A stretch of 35,541 nt of DNA from a virus. How positions within the stretch are numbered: position 1 is the stretch's first letter; the number at the start of each line of letters is the position of its first letter. The notes beneath the pieces were generated by a model. The model was not told the DNA's origin and searched no databases. It worked only from the letters and a program-made list of their open reading frames with translations. The DNA lies in IMG/VR virus record IMGVR_UViG_3300005470_000012, positions 1-35,541 of that record, one strand, 5' to 3'. Positions 7,659 to 13,572 of this stretch are shown here, in pieces. A program made the position numbers and the translations under genes.

Positions 7659-7966
7659 GCTTTGTAAATTGGTTTAGGAGTAATTATCCTGAGGCACTTA
7701 TTTTTGCAATACCAAACGGAGAGCTTAGAGCTATAAGTGTAGCGAACAGATTAAAAGCTGAGGGCGTAGTTAGCGGTATACCTGATCTTTGTATATTATT
7801 AGAAGAAAAAACAATCTGGATTGAAATGAAAAAAGCGAAGGGCGGACGTGTATCCAAGGTGCAAAAAGAGATACATACTAAAATGCAAAGCCTAAAACAT
7901 GAAGTTTATGTTTGCAATGGATTTGAGGAGGCTAAAGCATTAATGCTTAGTATCGCCTCCAAATAA
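7628..7966 (+). CDS. VRR-NUC domain nuclease
   Basis: This encodes 112 residues, a stand-alone VRR-NUC protein of usual phage length. Seen motifs are IPNGE (28-32), SGIPDL with D53, WIEMKKAKGG with E66 and K68, and SKVQ with Q79, i.e. the PD-(D/E)XK core of this family. Members cut branched DNA such as Holliday junctions or flaps. The start at 7628 has SD AAAGAGG and lies inside the end of the helicase gene, a translational overlap. A hairpin follows 11 bases after the stop. Confidence 0.9.
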   Translation: MRDTEHIHQVSFVNWFRSNYPEALIFAIPNGELRAISVANRLKAEGVVSGIPDLCILLEEKTIWIEMKKAKGGRVSKVQKEIHTKMQSLKHEVYVCNGFEEAKALMLSIASK

Positions 7967-7976
7967 ACCCGCCAAA

Positions 7977-8004
7977 AAGAGCTTGTAGTTTTTGCAAGTC
8001 TCTT
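7977..8004. terminator. Hairpin between convergent VRR-NUC and RHH genes
   Basis: AAGAGCTTG (7977..7985) can pair with CAAGTCTCTT (7995..8004) with one bulged base. It lies between two convergent genes and may end transcription in both directions. There is no strong T-run on either side, so strength is doubtful. Confidence 0.4.
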
Positions 8005-8034
8005 ATGCTGTTTGATAAAATAACGCCCTTGTAT

Positions 8035-8208
8035 CTACTTCTTAATTCCCATTTCATTATTTTTCCTTACAGCTCTTTTAGCTTTGTTTATGCTTGCTTC
8101 TAAAATAAAGCTAGATAAAGATACGCCTTGCTGTTCTGCTGCTTCTCTTATTAACTCTTTGTCCTCATCTTTGATTCTTATTTGAAGTAATTTATCTTTT
8201 ACTTTCAT
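8035..8208 (-). CDS. Small ribbon-helix-helix type protein, lone leftward gene in the early arm
   Basis: This short ORF encodes 57 residues, beginning MKVKDKLLQIRIKDEDKELI. The pattern is a short strand with alternating residues (LLQIRI), helix, turn (QQGVSLSSF) and second helix, the classic CopG/Arc or DUF1778-like ribbon-helix-helix fold that binds DNA as a dimer. A consensus sigma70 promoter (8236..8264) stands in front of it. No second gene follows on its strand, so a toxin-antitoxin pair is not supported. It is the only minus-strand gene inside the rightward early arm, so it may be expressed separately, for example as a repressor or maintenance regulator. Function is inferred from fold only. 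Confidence 0.7.
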   Translation of the reverse strand: MKVKDKLLQIRIKDEDKELIREAAEQQGVSLSSFILEASINKAKRAVRKNNEMGIKK

Positions 8209-8235
8209 TTTACACCTTTTTAAATAAACATAGGA

Positions 8236-8264
8236 ATTATAACATTATTAGATTTGTTTGTCAA
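8236..8264 (-). promoter_or_regulatory. Consensus sigma70 promoter of the RHH gene
   Basis: On the minus strand TTGACA (8264..8259) and TATAAT (8241..8236) are separated by exactly 17 bases; both hexamers are perfect. The predicted start of transcription is about 8229, some 20 bases before the ATG at 8208. The hexamer ATTTGT (plus strand) occurs in the spacer (8252..8257) and just upstream of the -35 box (8268..8273), possible operator half sites. Confidence 0.8.
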
Positions 8265-8295
8265 TACATTTGTAATTAATAATACTTTAAGTTTT

Positions 8296-8478
8296 GCTCT
8301 GGTAAACTGCTCTTATCGGTTTGAAAAAACCAAGTTTATTAACTTACCAAAAATCCTTAAAGGTAGAGTTTGCAAGGCTTCTCTATAAAAAAGAAATGCA
8401 AAAGATTTACAAGAGCCGATCAATAATTAATCTTAGTATTAGTTATGCACATCTATTCACTGCAGAGTGCCGGTTCTT
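8296..8478 (+). ncRNA. Candidate structured RNA with two mutually exclusive folds
   Basis: No ORF fits this stretch. Fold A: 8296..8306 pairs with 8406..8416 (10 Watson-Crick pairs, one G-A mismatch), enclosing hairpins 8318..8331 (GGTTT-GAAA-AAACC), 8332..8345 (AAGTT-TATT-AACTT) and 8369..8402 (TTTGCA with TGCAAA plus an inner TTCT/AGAA). Fold B: 8411..8418 pairs with 8471..8478 (AAGAGCCG with CGGTTCTT, one G-U), closing a three-way junction with stems 8424..8445 and 8447..8470. Bases 8411..8416 are needed by both folds. It sits just before the gene at 8516, so it may be a switch-like leader or a free RNA. AT-rich DNA folds easily, so this remains a candidate. A weak promoter (TTGTCA 8258, TAATAC 8280) precedes it. 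Confidence 0.45.
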
Positions 8479-8479
8479 A

Positions 8480-8494
8480 TAAGTTTTTGACTTA
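8480..8494 (+). terminator. Small hairpin upstream of the 8516 gene
   Basis: TAAGT-TTTTG-ACTTA is a 5-bp stem followed by ATTT. It stands between the candidate structured RNA and the SD of the next gene. It is too weak to call a terminator by itself; it might be part of a switch. Confidence 0.25.
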
Positions 8495-8515
8495 ATTTAA
8501 AAAAAGGATGAAAAG

Positions 8516-8752
8516 ATGGATATAGATGAAAAAGCAGCGATGCGAGAAGATATGTTAATGGATCAAAGGCACGAATGGATTATGAGAAACGATATAGAGT
8601 ATTTTTGCGAGCACACGCTTGAAAACTTATATATCACGCCTGAAAAAACAAAGGGCTTGTTTTTATTTGATGTGGTGAACGAGATAAGAAAACATTGTGA
8701 TAGATACGAGCAAGATTTTAATGAGTTTTTAGATTATTTAAAGGAGGTGTGA
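8516..8752 (+). CDS. Small acidic protein of unknown function
   Basis: This encodes 78 residues with an AAAAGGATG-type SD. It is acidic and helical, with no membrane segment, no cysteine pair (single C48 and C63 regions) and no motif I know. It is the first gene after the foldable segment at 8296..8494, so its expression may depend on that RNA. An unusually strong SD for the next micro-ORF lies in its last codons. Confidence 0.6.
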   Translation: MDIDEKAAMREDMLMDQRHEWIMRNDIEYFCEHTLENLYITPEKTKGLFLFDVVNEIRKHCDRYEQDFNEFLDYLKEV

Positions 8753-8753
8753 G

Positions 8754-8813
8754 ATGAAATTACTAGATAAATTTGAAGAGTGGTGCGAAAAAATGGCTAA
8801 GAGGTGGTTTTGA
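8754..8813 (+). CDS. 19-residue micro-ORF with strong SD
   Basis: MKLLDKFEEWCEKMAKRWF is encoded between two genes. AAGGAGG ends 6 bases before its ATG, the best SD in the early arm. Its stop overlaps the next start (TGATG). The peptide would be an amphipathic helix with aromatic and lysine residues. It may be a real small protein or a leader whose translation opens the start of the next gene. No relative is recognised. Confidence 0.5.
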   Translation: MKLLDKFEEWCEKMAKRWF

Positions 8814-9106
8814 TGAAAACTGAAGAGAAATTCCTTGACTGCGATATAAGAGATTTGCCCGCTAGTTTTGTTGAGAAAGAGCTAAAGAGCAATAAGTACG
8901 ACAGACTGATGATAGGCAAAGACAAAAACAGCTGTATAGTTGATGTTTATGACGTGCTAAAAGCTTTTGAGGTTACTAATCCAGCGATGCAACATTTAAT
9001 CAAAAAAGCGTTATGCGTCGGAATTCGTGGACATAAGGATGCAAGTGAGGACTTGCAAGATATAATAGACTCTGCGATAAGAGCTAAAGAATTAGAAGAA
9101 AATTAA
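8813..9106 (+). CDS. Conserved phage small protein with DVYDVLKAF...IKKAL...RGHKD pattern
   Basis: This encodes 97 residues from the ATG at 8813. A GTG at 8804 is possible but less likely because the TGATG overlap couples the ATG to the micro-ORF. The block VDVYDVLKAFEVTNPAMQHL followed by IKKALCVGIRGHKDASEDL is one I recall from many phage early proteins of unknown function; that recollection is not checked here. The C-terminal helix is charged. The role is unknown; the early position suggests takeover or DNA metabolism. Confidence 0.65.
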   Translation: MKTEEKFLDCDIRDLPASFVEKELKSNKYDRLMIGKDKNSCIVDVYDVLKAFEVTNPAMQHLIKKALCVGIRGHKDASEDLQDIIDSAIRAKELEEN

Positions 9107-9107
9107 A

Positions 9108-9590
9108 ATGAAAGTTTTACTTTTAACTCTGTTTACCTGTTCATCTCTATTTGGTTTAGAGAGAGAGTGGGCAGAGATGAACGATAGACAAAAAAACAAT
9201 ATTCTTATGGCTTATACAAAGTCTAAAGAATTTGATTTAGGTTATACAATGGCTGCGATTATGTGGCAGGAGAGTCTTGGAGGTAAATATAAAGTAAATC
9301 TTCAAGACCCTAGTTGTGGAGCGTTCCACAATAATATAAACACGATTATGGCGAGACATTCTATCGAGAATACATCTTTTAATAGAAATAGAATCTGCCA
9401 GATGCTTATAGATAATACCGATATGGCTCTAGCGGAAGCCATAACGGAAGTTCAGTACTGGTTGCAAGAGAGAAACGGCAGCTTTATTGAAGCATGGGCT
9501 TCTTATAATGGCGGCTGGAAGATGAATAAATCTTATGCGGAAAGTATAAGAAAAAAAATTGTATTTTTAAAAAAGATAATGAAGGATTAA
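9108..9590 (+). CDS. Secreted lytic transglycosylase-like (SLT fold) protein
   Basis: This encodes 160 residues. The first 16 (MKVLLLTLFTCSSLFG) look like a Sec signal peptide ending before LEREW. The body has the marks of an SLT/goose-lysozyme fold: MWQESLGGKY with the likely catalytic glutamate E55, and AWASYNGGW (Y133-N-G-G) near the end. The usual GLMQ is replaced by CGAFHN, so this is a divergent member. It would cut peptidoglycan glycan strands in the periplasm. Unusually it sits in the early arm, far from the late holin and endopeptidase, so it may serve lysis timing or another envelope task. Confidence 0.7.
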   Translation: MKVLLLTLFTCSSLFGLEREWAEMNDRQKNNILMAYTKSKEFDLGYTMAAIMWQESLGGKYKVNLQDPSCGAFHNNINTIMARHSIENTSFNRNRICQMLIDNTDMALAEAITEVQYWLQERNGSFIEAWASYNGGWKMNKSYAESIRKKIVFLKKIMKD

Positions 9591-9593
9591 AAG

Positions 9594-9680
9594 ATGAAAA
9601 ATGATTTTATTTTATACGCGTTAGTGGTTGCAAATGTTGCTTTAGTAGTGATACTTATTTTAGAGGGGATATCAAAATGA
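9594..9680 (+). CDS. 28-residue single-span membrane peptide
   Basis: The ORF reads MKNDFILYALVVANVALVVI and ends LILEGISK. Almost the whole peptide is one transmembrane helix. An AAGGA SD lies upstream, and its stop overlaps the next start (ATGA). It follows directly after the secreted transglycosylase-like gene, so a holin-like or helper role is possible, though it is much shorter than known holins. The arrangement, not sequence similarity, supports it as a gene. Confidence 0.55.
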   Translation: MKNDFILYALVVANVALVVILILEGISK

Positions 9681-9916
9681 AGTTATTAAGAGTGTTTAAA
9701 GATGAAGACTTAAAGAGAAGCTCAAGACAAAATCTTGAGCTTAAGTTGGCTATGGTTGAAACAAGTGAGGATTTAACAAGAGAAGAGAAGGAGTTGAATA
9801 TAAAAAAGATTCGCTTTTATATGAATGGGTGCGTGCATTATACGCCTAAAGAGATATCGGATGATATTGCAGCAGGTAGCGCTGATATAGATGATATTAA
9901 TAAAAGTTGGCATTAA
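9677..9916 (+). CDS. Small charged protein of unknown function
   Basis: This encodes 79 residues, coupled by ATGA overlap to the membrane peptide before it. It is rich in lysine, glutamate and arginine, probably mostly helical, with the segment TREEKELNIKKIRFYMNGCV in the middle. No motif is recognised. The next gene starts two bases after its stop. Confidence 0.55.
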   Translation: MKLLRVFKDEDLKRSSRQNLELKLAMVETSEDLTREEKELNIKKIRFYMNGCVHYTPKEISDDIAAGSADIDDINKSWH

Positions 9917-9918
9917 GT

Positions 9919-10368
9919 ATGAACGATAGAAATACAGGAATAGCAGTAGTAGTAGGCTCGCAGATTTTAGGACTATTAAATATAATGCCTAGAGAAGAAC
10001 AAGTAAAGGGTGCTTTTGTAAACTATACGCAATTTATGAGAGCTAAAATACATAAAGTTAAAAGCAAAAAAAGAGAAAAGTGGGCGCTTGTTTGCAAGAA
10101 TTCTTTGATGAGTTTAATGGGAAAAGGATTCGATAAAGACATTACAATGTCTACTCTAGTTGAATCGCTTAGTTTTACTTTTGAGAAGGAACTTGTAGCG
10201 TTCTATGGGAAAGATTATTTCCCGCGCATGATGAGATTTTGCGACAAACATAGTCACGATTACACGTCTCAATTCGCCTCTGAAAGCTATAAAGTTGCTG
10301 ACGCTTTGGCTGATGCTGTTCGTAAAGAGTTTTTTGATACTTTTAAAAAACAGGAGCAAATATGTTAA
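9919..10368 (+). CDS. Protein of unknown function
   Basis: This encodes 149 residues from the ATG at 9919; a TTG at 9907 would add four residues but overlaps the previous gene. The N-terminal third is weakly hydrophobic (IAVVVGSQILGLLNIM), followed by a basic stretch (RAKIHKVKSKKREKW). The C-terminal half is helical with DYFPRMMRFCDKH. No family is recognised. It overlaps the next micro-ORF by seven bases. Confidence 0.55.
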   Translation: MNDRNTGIAVVVGSQILGLLNIMPREEQVKGAFVNYTQFMRAKIHKVKSKKREKWALVCKNSLMSLMGKGFDKDITMSTLVESLSFTFEKELVAFYGKDYFPRMMRFCDKHSHDYTSQFASESYKVADALADAVRKEFFDTFKKQEQIC

Positions 10369-10451
10369 AGAATTACAAATATGAAATAATATACGGTACT
10401 GTTATTATAGTTACATATATAACAACATATTTAATAGTTAAATTTAGTTGA
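10362..10451 (+). CDS. 29-residue single-span membrane peptide
   Basis: MLKNYKYEIIYGTVIIVTYI and a further nine residues form one hydrophobic helix with basic residues at both ends. GGAG stands in the codons before its ATG as a likely SD. It is the second such tiny membrane ORF in this operon (see 9594..9680), which makes chance less likely, but no relative is known to me. Confidence 0.5.
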   Translation: MLKNYKYEIIYGTVIIVTYITTYLIVKFS

Positions 10452-10461
10452 GAAAACAGAT

Positions 10462-10743
10462 ATGTTTAGTATGTATGACTTAAGAAAATATACCGAAAAT
10501 GCAAAAACTTTGCATAATTATATAAGAACTAGAATGCAAGCAAAATATAAGCAAATGCAGATAAAAAGCGTTTTTAACGGTAAAGAAAAAACGAGTGTGC
10601 TGAAAGTTCCGCATTACGGTATAGATGATTGCATAAATGAGGCAAAAGAAGTTATACTTAAAAACAGAAACAAACGCGTAAACATAGCAATATGGACAGA
10701 AATAATAGATGTACTTGAAAGGATGAAAAATGAGCGAATTTGA
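10462..10743 (+). CDS. Small basic protein of unknown function
   Basis: This encodes 93 residues, basic and tyrosine-rich in the first half (YTENAKTLHNYIRTRMQAKYKQ), then VPHYGIDDCINEAKEVI. It overlaps the next gene by 14 bases. The pattern could suit a nucleic-acid-binding protein, but no motif is recognised. Confidence 0.55.
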   Translation: MFSMYDLRKYTENAKTLHNYIRTRMQAKYKQMQIKSVFNGKEKTSVLKVPHYGIDDCINEAKEVILKNRNKRVNIAIWTEIIDVLERMKNERI

Positions 10744-10954
10744 AGAGGTATTTGGAGAAAATCCAATAGGTGATGAAATTCCTTTGGATGAACTAATAGT
10801 AACAATAAGAGATAAATTCCCGGAGATGATAAACCATTATATTCCAGTATCGAGTATGGCATCTTCTCCCGAGTGTGTGTTGTTCGCAATTTATAAACTG
10901 CTAGAAAATGACATAAAAAATAAAAAATTTACAAGTTATGAGGACGAGAAATGA
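10730..10954 (+). CDS. Small acidic protein of unknown function
   Basis: This encodes 74 residues, acidic at the N-terminus (MSEFEEVFGENPIGDEIPLD) and helical after that. The SD GAAAGGA lies inside the preceding gene. The stop overlaps the start of the MazG-like gene (ATGA), suggesting co-translation. No family is recognised. Confidence 0.55.
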   Translation: MSEFEEVFGENPIGDEIPLDELIVTIRDKFPEMINHYIPVSSMASSPECVLFAIYKLLENDIKNKKFTSYEDEK

Positions 10955-11475
10955 GAGAAATAATTAAAACATTAGAGACATGGCGTGAAGCGAGAAATAT
11001 GCAGGATAATGAGTTTTTTGTAGAAGAGCAGGTTGCTAGTATGACTGATGAGTGTACAGAAGTGTTGCTTGCAAAAACAGTAGAGCATAAAGCTGAGGAA
11101 CTTTGTGATATAGCTATTTTTGCTATAAATGGATTAGGTTTATTGAAAATAGAGTATAAAGCCAAAGCTACAAAATGGAGCGGTTTACCGTCGATAATGA
11201 GAGCATTATCTAACATCTTAGAAGAAAATAGTGAGCGTATGGCGGGTGTAGAGCTTAACTACATAATCAAGTTTTGTGAAAATACAGTTAATGAACTCGG
11301 CTACAACTTTAAAAAAATGATGATGGAAAAAATAAAAGTGATAAGCAGTAGGATGCAAGACCCTGATCAAGCTAAGGACTGGGAGCTAAACGGAGCATCT
11401 GGGAAGTGGAAAAAATGGGAGTTGCAAGATAAAAACACTATTTATGATGCAAACTTTGAAAGTTGTAGACTATGA
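10951..11475 (+). CDS. MazG-like nucleoside triphosphate pyrophosphohydrolase
   Basis: This encodes 174 residues. The all-alpha NTP pyrophosphohydrolase signature is present: E34-x-x-E37 in TDECTEVLL and E50-x-x-D53 in EELCDIAIFA, which bind magnesium. The C-terminal part contains DPDQAKDWELNGASGKWKK and ends in DANFESCRL, an ending I recall from phage MazG proteins. These enzymes hydrolyse (d)NTPs to monophosphates and pyrophosphate and can change nucleotide or alarmone pools during infection. It is tightly packed between small early genes, with ATGA overlaps on both sides. Confidence 0.75.
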   Translation: MREIIKTLETWREARNMQDNEFFVEEQVASMTDECTEVLLAKTVEHKAEELCDIAIFAINGLGLLKIEYKAKATKWSGLPSIMRALSNILEENSERMAGVELNYIIKFCENTVNELGYNFKKMMMEKIKVISSRMQDPDQAKDWELNGASGKWKKWELQDKNTIYDANFESCRL

Positions 11476-11759
11476 TAATAACAAGAGCAGATATTGAGAA
11501 AGCGGGGTACTCTAAAGAACAGGCCGCGGCTTTTATAAACAGCGCTTTGAGAAATGGCGCCACAAACGGGTACTGTTTAAAAATGGGCAGAAATATAAAA
11601 GGAGATATCGCCAGTATAGGGCATTTTGATTTAGATAAGTTTATCGAGGCGCAACGCTTAAAACTTGAAATAGCGAAACCAAACAATACAAAGCTTGTTA
11701 AACAGCTATTCGACAAACTTGTACTACTTAAAAAGAGGATAGGGGAGAGGGATGAGTAA
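11472..11759 (+). CDS. Small protein of unknown function
   Basis: This encodes 95 residues, with an ATGA overlap to the MazG-like gene. The first half (RADIEKAGYSKEQAAAFINS) is helical and could hold an HTH-like unit; the second half is basic with a leucine-rich helix (LVKQLFDKLVLLKKRI) that may form a coiled coil. No family is recognised. Confidence 0.55.
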   Translation: MIITRADIEKAGYSKEQAAAFINSALRNGATNGYCLKMGRNIKGDIASIGHFDLDKFIEAQRLKLEIAKPNNTKLVKQLFDKLVLLKKRIGERDE

Positions 11760-12000
11760 GATAGATCTAAAAGTAAAAATTGATAAAGATTCTTTTGAAT
11801 TAATACAAGAAGCTTTATTGGAAAACGGTGTCTATTGGGACAGCTCTGGCAATATAAAAAAAGAATATTCTGAAAGCTTTTTTTGCCTATACTATAGAGC
11901 AGAAATAAATGCTTTGCAATATGGGATGTATAAGTATAATTTTGAAAGCGATGCGGCTAAAGAAGTTGATGTAGATACTTTTTTAAAAAGGATTGTTTGA
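11752..12000 (+). CDS. Small protein of unknown function
   Basis: This encodes 82 residues. A strong purine-rich SD (GGGGAGAGG) stands just before the ATG, inside the end of the previous gene. The C-terminal part is DAAKEVDVDTFLKRIV. No motif is recognised. Its stop overlaps the next start (TGATG). Confidence 0.55.
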   Translation: MSKIDLKVKIDKDSFELIQEALLENGVYWDSSGNIKKEYSESFFCLYYRAEINALQYGMYKYNFESDAAKEVDVDTFLKRIV

Positions 12001-12332
12001 TGAGTAAGAAAATAATAAAAAGATTAGCGTTTAAGCGGAAGGTGATAAACCAATGCCACGACAACTATTTCTTTTTAACTAAGCATATGAACGACCACAC
12101 GCTTGCGCTTGCTTTATCTCTTACAAAAACTAAACGAACAAAAGAAAACTGGGTTGTTTTTATAGCGAGAGATTTGTTTATGATTCCGACCAAAGGAGAG
12201 GCTAATTTTTATAAGATTGGCGAAGCAGTATGGGATTTTTTTAGATTAACAAATAGTATAATAAATTATATGTTTTATAAGTGCGGAGTCAAAAGAGAGG
12301 ATAGAGATTTAGAGAGGTTTTTTACGGCTTAA
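12000..12332 (+). CDS. Last early gene, basic protein of unknown function
   Basis: This encodes 110 residues from the ATG at 12000, with AAGGA about 8 bases upstream; a TTG at 11997 would add one residue. It is basic with aromatic-rich helices (YFFLTKHMNDHTLALALSLT, AVWDFFRLTNSIINYMFYK). No motif is recognised. Its last 11 bases overlap the end of the convergent late gene at 12322..12732, so the two transcription units meet tail to tail. Confidence 0.6.
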   Translation: MSKKIIKRLAFKRKVINQCHDNYFFLTKHMNDHTLALALSLTKTKRTKENWVVFIARDLFMIPTKGEANFYKIGEAVWDFFRLTNSIINYMFYKCGVKREDRDLERFFTA

Positions 12333-12345
12333 AAAGCAAAACCTC
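12314..12345. terminator. Hairpin at the convergent junction of early and late units
   Basis: GAGGTTTT (12314..12321) pairs with AAAACCTC (12338..12345), and inside it GCTT (12327..12330) pairs with AAGC (12334..12337). The structure covers the stop codons of both convergent genes. It is symmetrical enough to act in both directions, but lacks a clear T-run after either arm. Confidence 0.4.
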
Positions 12346-12732
12346 ATCTCTGCTTCTTGTATCTATATGCAACCATGTTATATCGGTTTCGATTCCTTTT
12401 ACATGCAGGAATAGTTGTGGATTACTAATTATAAAGCTTCTTACCTCATCGGCAGTGTATTGGCTAAAAACAGCATCTATAGCTTTACCATAAGAGTGCA
12501 TGCTTTTTAAAGAGTAATATTTACTATTTGGAGTTCTTAAACCGCTCCATTCCCTATTTCCGCCCCAAAACCAATTGTTTATCGTCATAGTTCCGTGTGG
12601 GAATTGTTCTTTTATAATATCAATTGTTTCGATTATATTCGGATCAAATATTTCCCATACTTTTGCATCGCTCATTTTTTTATAATCTTCTCTACTTACG
12701 AGTTCATATGCTTTAAAGTATTTACTTTTCAT
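12322..12732 (-). CDS. Peptidase M15-type endolysin
   Basis: This encodes 136 residues. The metal-site motifs of the M15_3 (D-Ala-D-Ala carboxypeptidase/endopeptidase-like) family are visible: MHSYGKAIDAVF with H79 and D86, and TWLHIDTR with H122. It has no signal peptide, so a holin would be needed to reach the wall. It is the last gene of the late unit, behind the holin (13144..13563) and the coiled-coil membrane protein, which fits the lysis cassette. It would cut peptide cross-bridges of peptidoglycan. Confidence 0.85.
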   Translation of the reverse strand: MKSKYFKAYELVSREDYKKMSDAKVWEIFDPNIIETIDIIKEQFPHGTMTINNWFWGGNREWSGLRTPNSKYYSLKSMHSYGKAIDAVFSQYTADEVRSFIISNPQLFLHVKGIETDITWLHIDTRSRDEVLLFKP

Positions 12733-12733
12733 T

Positions 12734-13093
12734 TCATCCCCCTTTTATAACTAAAGAGCCTAAAGCTAGTATAACCATTCCGATAATAGTCCATGCTATT
12801 TTAGCTTTAGCGGCTTCTATTTTATCGATTCTTCTTCTCTCTACTTCTAAATCGATGTACACTCTTTTGCGCTCAGCTTCTATATCCGCGTAGATTCTTT
12901 TTATAGTTTCGGCTTTAGCGCGTCTCTCTTCATCTTGCGCTTGTCTAAGCAAACGAATGTCTGTCATTATGTCGTTCTGTTTTTCTAAAGAGGCTTCCAT
13001 TTTGGATAAGATTTTCCCAATCTGCCCTAATTCTGCCGCTACTAAAGAGTAACTGTTTTCTAACTTCAAAATTCTTTGCTCCGCTTCAACCAT
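12734..13093 (-). CDS. Coiled-coil protein with C-terminal membrane anchor, lysis cassette
   Basis: This encodes 119 residues. Residues 1-97 are a long charged coiled coil (for example DIEAERKRVYIDLEVERRRI); residues 98-116 are one hydrophobic span (IAWTIIGMVILALGSLVI). The shape resembles XhlA-like or accessory holin proteins. It lies between holin and endopeptidase. An extended -10 promoter (13126..13134) stands just upstream. A spanin role is possible but there is no lipobox or outer-membrane partner. Confidence 0.6.
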   Translation of the reverse strand: MVEAEQRILKLENSYSLVAAELGQIGKILSKMEASLEKQNDIMTDIRLLRQAQDEERRAKAETIKRIYADIEAERKRVYIDLEVERRRIDKIEAAKAKIAWTIIGMVILALGSLVIKGG

Positions 13094-13125
13094 ACTGCCC
13101 GCTCCCGCCGTGTTTTTATGTTATT

Positions 13126-13134
13126 ATTATAGCA
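13126..13134 (-). promoter_or_regulatory. Extended -10 promoter before the last two lysis genes
   Basis: On the minus strand this reads TGCTATAAT, in the 50-base gap between the holin and the coiled-coil gene. The same nine bases occur in two other late gaps (29312..29320, 34821..34829). No clear -35 box. Confidence 0.5.
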
Positions 13135-13143
13135 TGTTTTATT

Positions 13144-13563
13144 TTATTTCTTAACTATCTGAGATATTTTCTCTAGACTTCTGCCACCAAAATAGAAACT
13201 CATTATTAACATACCCCATTGACCAAGAAGTTCTACATAGCTCTCTGTTACATTGAACTCAAAGCCACTCGATATGCTTAAAAGGGAGTACATCGTTAAG
13301 ATGTATATTAACGCCAGGGGTCTTATGTTTTTAGATAACCAACTATCAGACTTCATATCGTTTGCATGTCGTTCTGTTATCTGTTTGTTAAACTCTAAAT
13401 CCAACTCTTTAGACTTTTGCTCCGCATCTTGTTGGATTTTAATAAGTTCGTTTTTTAGTTGCAGTCTCTCTTCATCACTCGTAACCAAAGAGTCTACAGC
13501 TACGCCCACTTTTTCAACAACCGTTCCGACACTACTTGTAAACAATTCACTTATCCAACTCAT
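13144..13563 (-). CDS. Holin of the 3TM/GTA-holin type
   Basis: This encodes 139 residues. Residues about 1-70 are a helical, charged region; then DSWLSKNIRPLALIYILTMY begins the first hydrophobic span (81-98), and a second span covers 112-126, ending in the conserved FYFGGRSLEK. This matches the family called holin of 3TMs (GTA_holin_3TM). It would form membrane lesions that release or activate the endolysin. SD AGGAGA precedes the ATG. Confidence 0.82.
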   Translation of the reverse strand: MSWISELFTSSVGTVVEKVGVAVDSLVTSDEERLQLKNELIKIQQDAEQKSKELDLEFNKQITERHANDMKSDSWLSKNIRPLALIYILTMYSLLSISSGFEFNVTESYVELLGQWGMLIMSFYFGGRSLEKISQIVKK

Positions 13564-13572
13564 CTTGATCTC

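Noticed and set aside
8035-8208. RHH gene as antitoxin of a toxin-antitoxin pair
   Set aside because: No ORF of toxin size follows on the same strand; only 68 bases separate it from the VRR-NUC gene end.
7967-8515. tRNA gene in the non-coding interval
   Set aside because: No cloverleaf with a T-arm GTTCRA and 7-bp acceptor was found; the stems seen fit other folds.
9108-9590. Early SLT-like gene as part of a P22-type or T4-type lysozyme family
   Set aside because: The glutamate context and the YNGG end suit the SLT fold; T4-type lysozyme motifs are absent.
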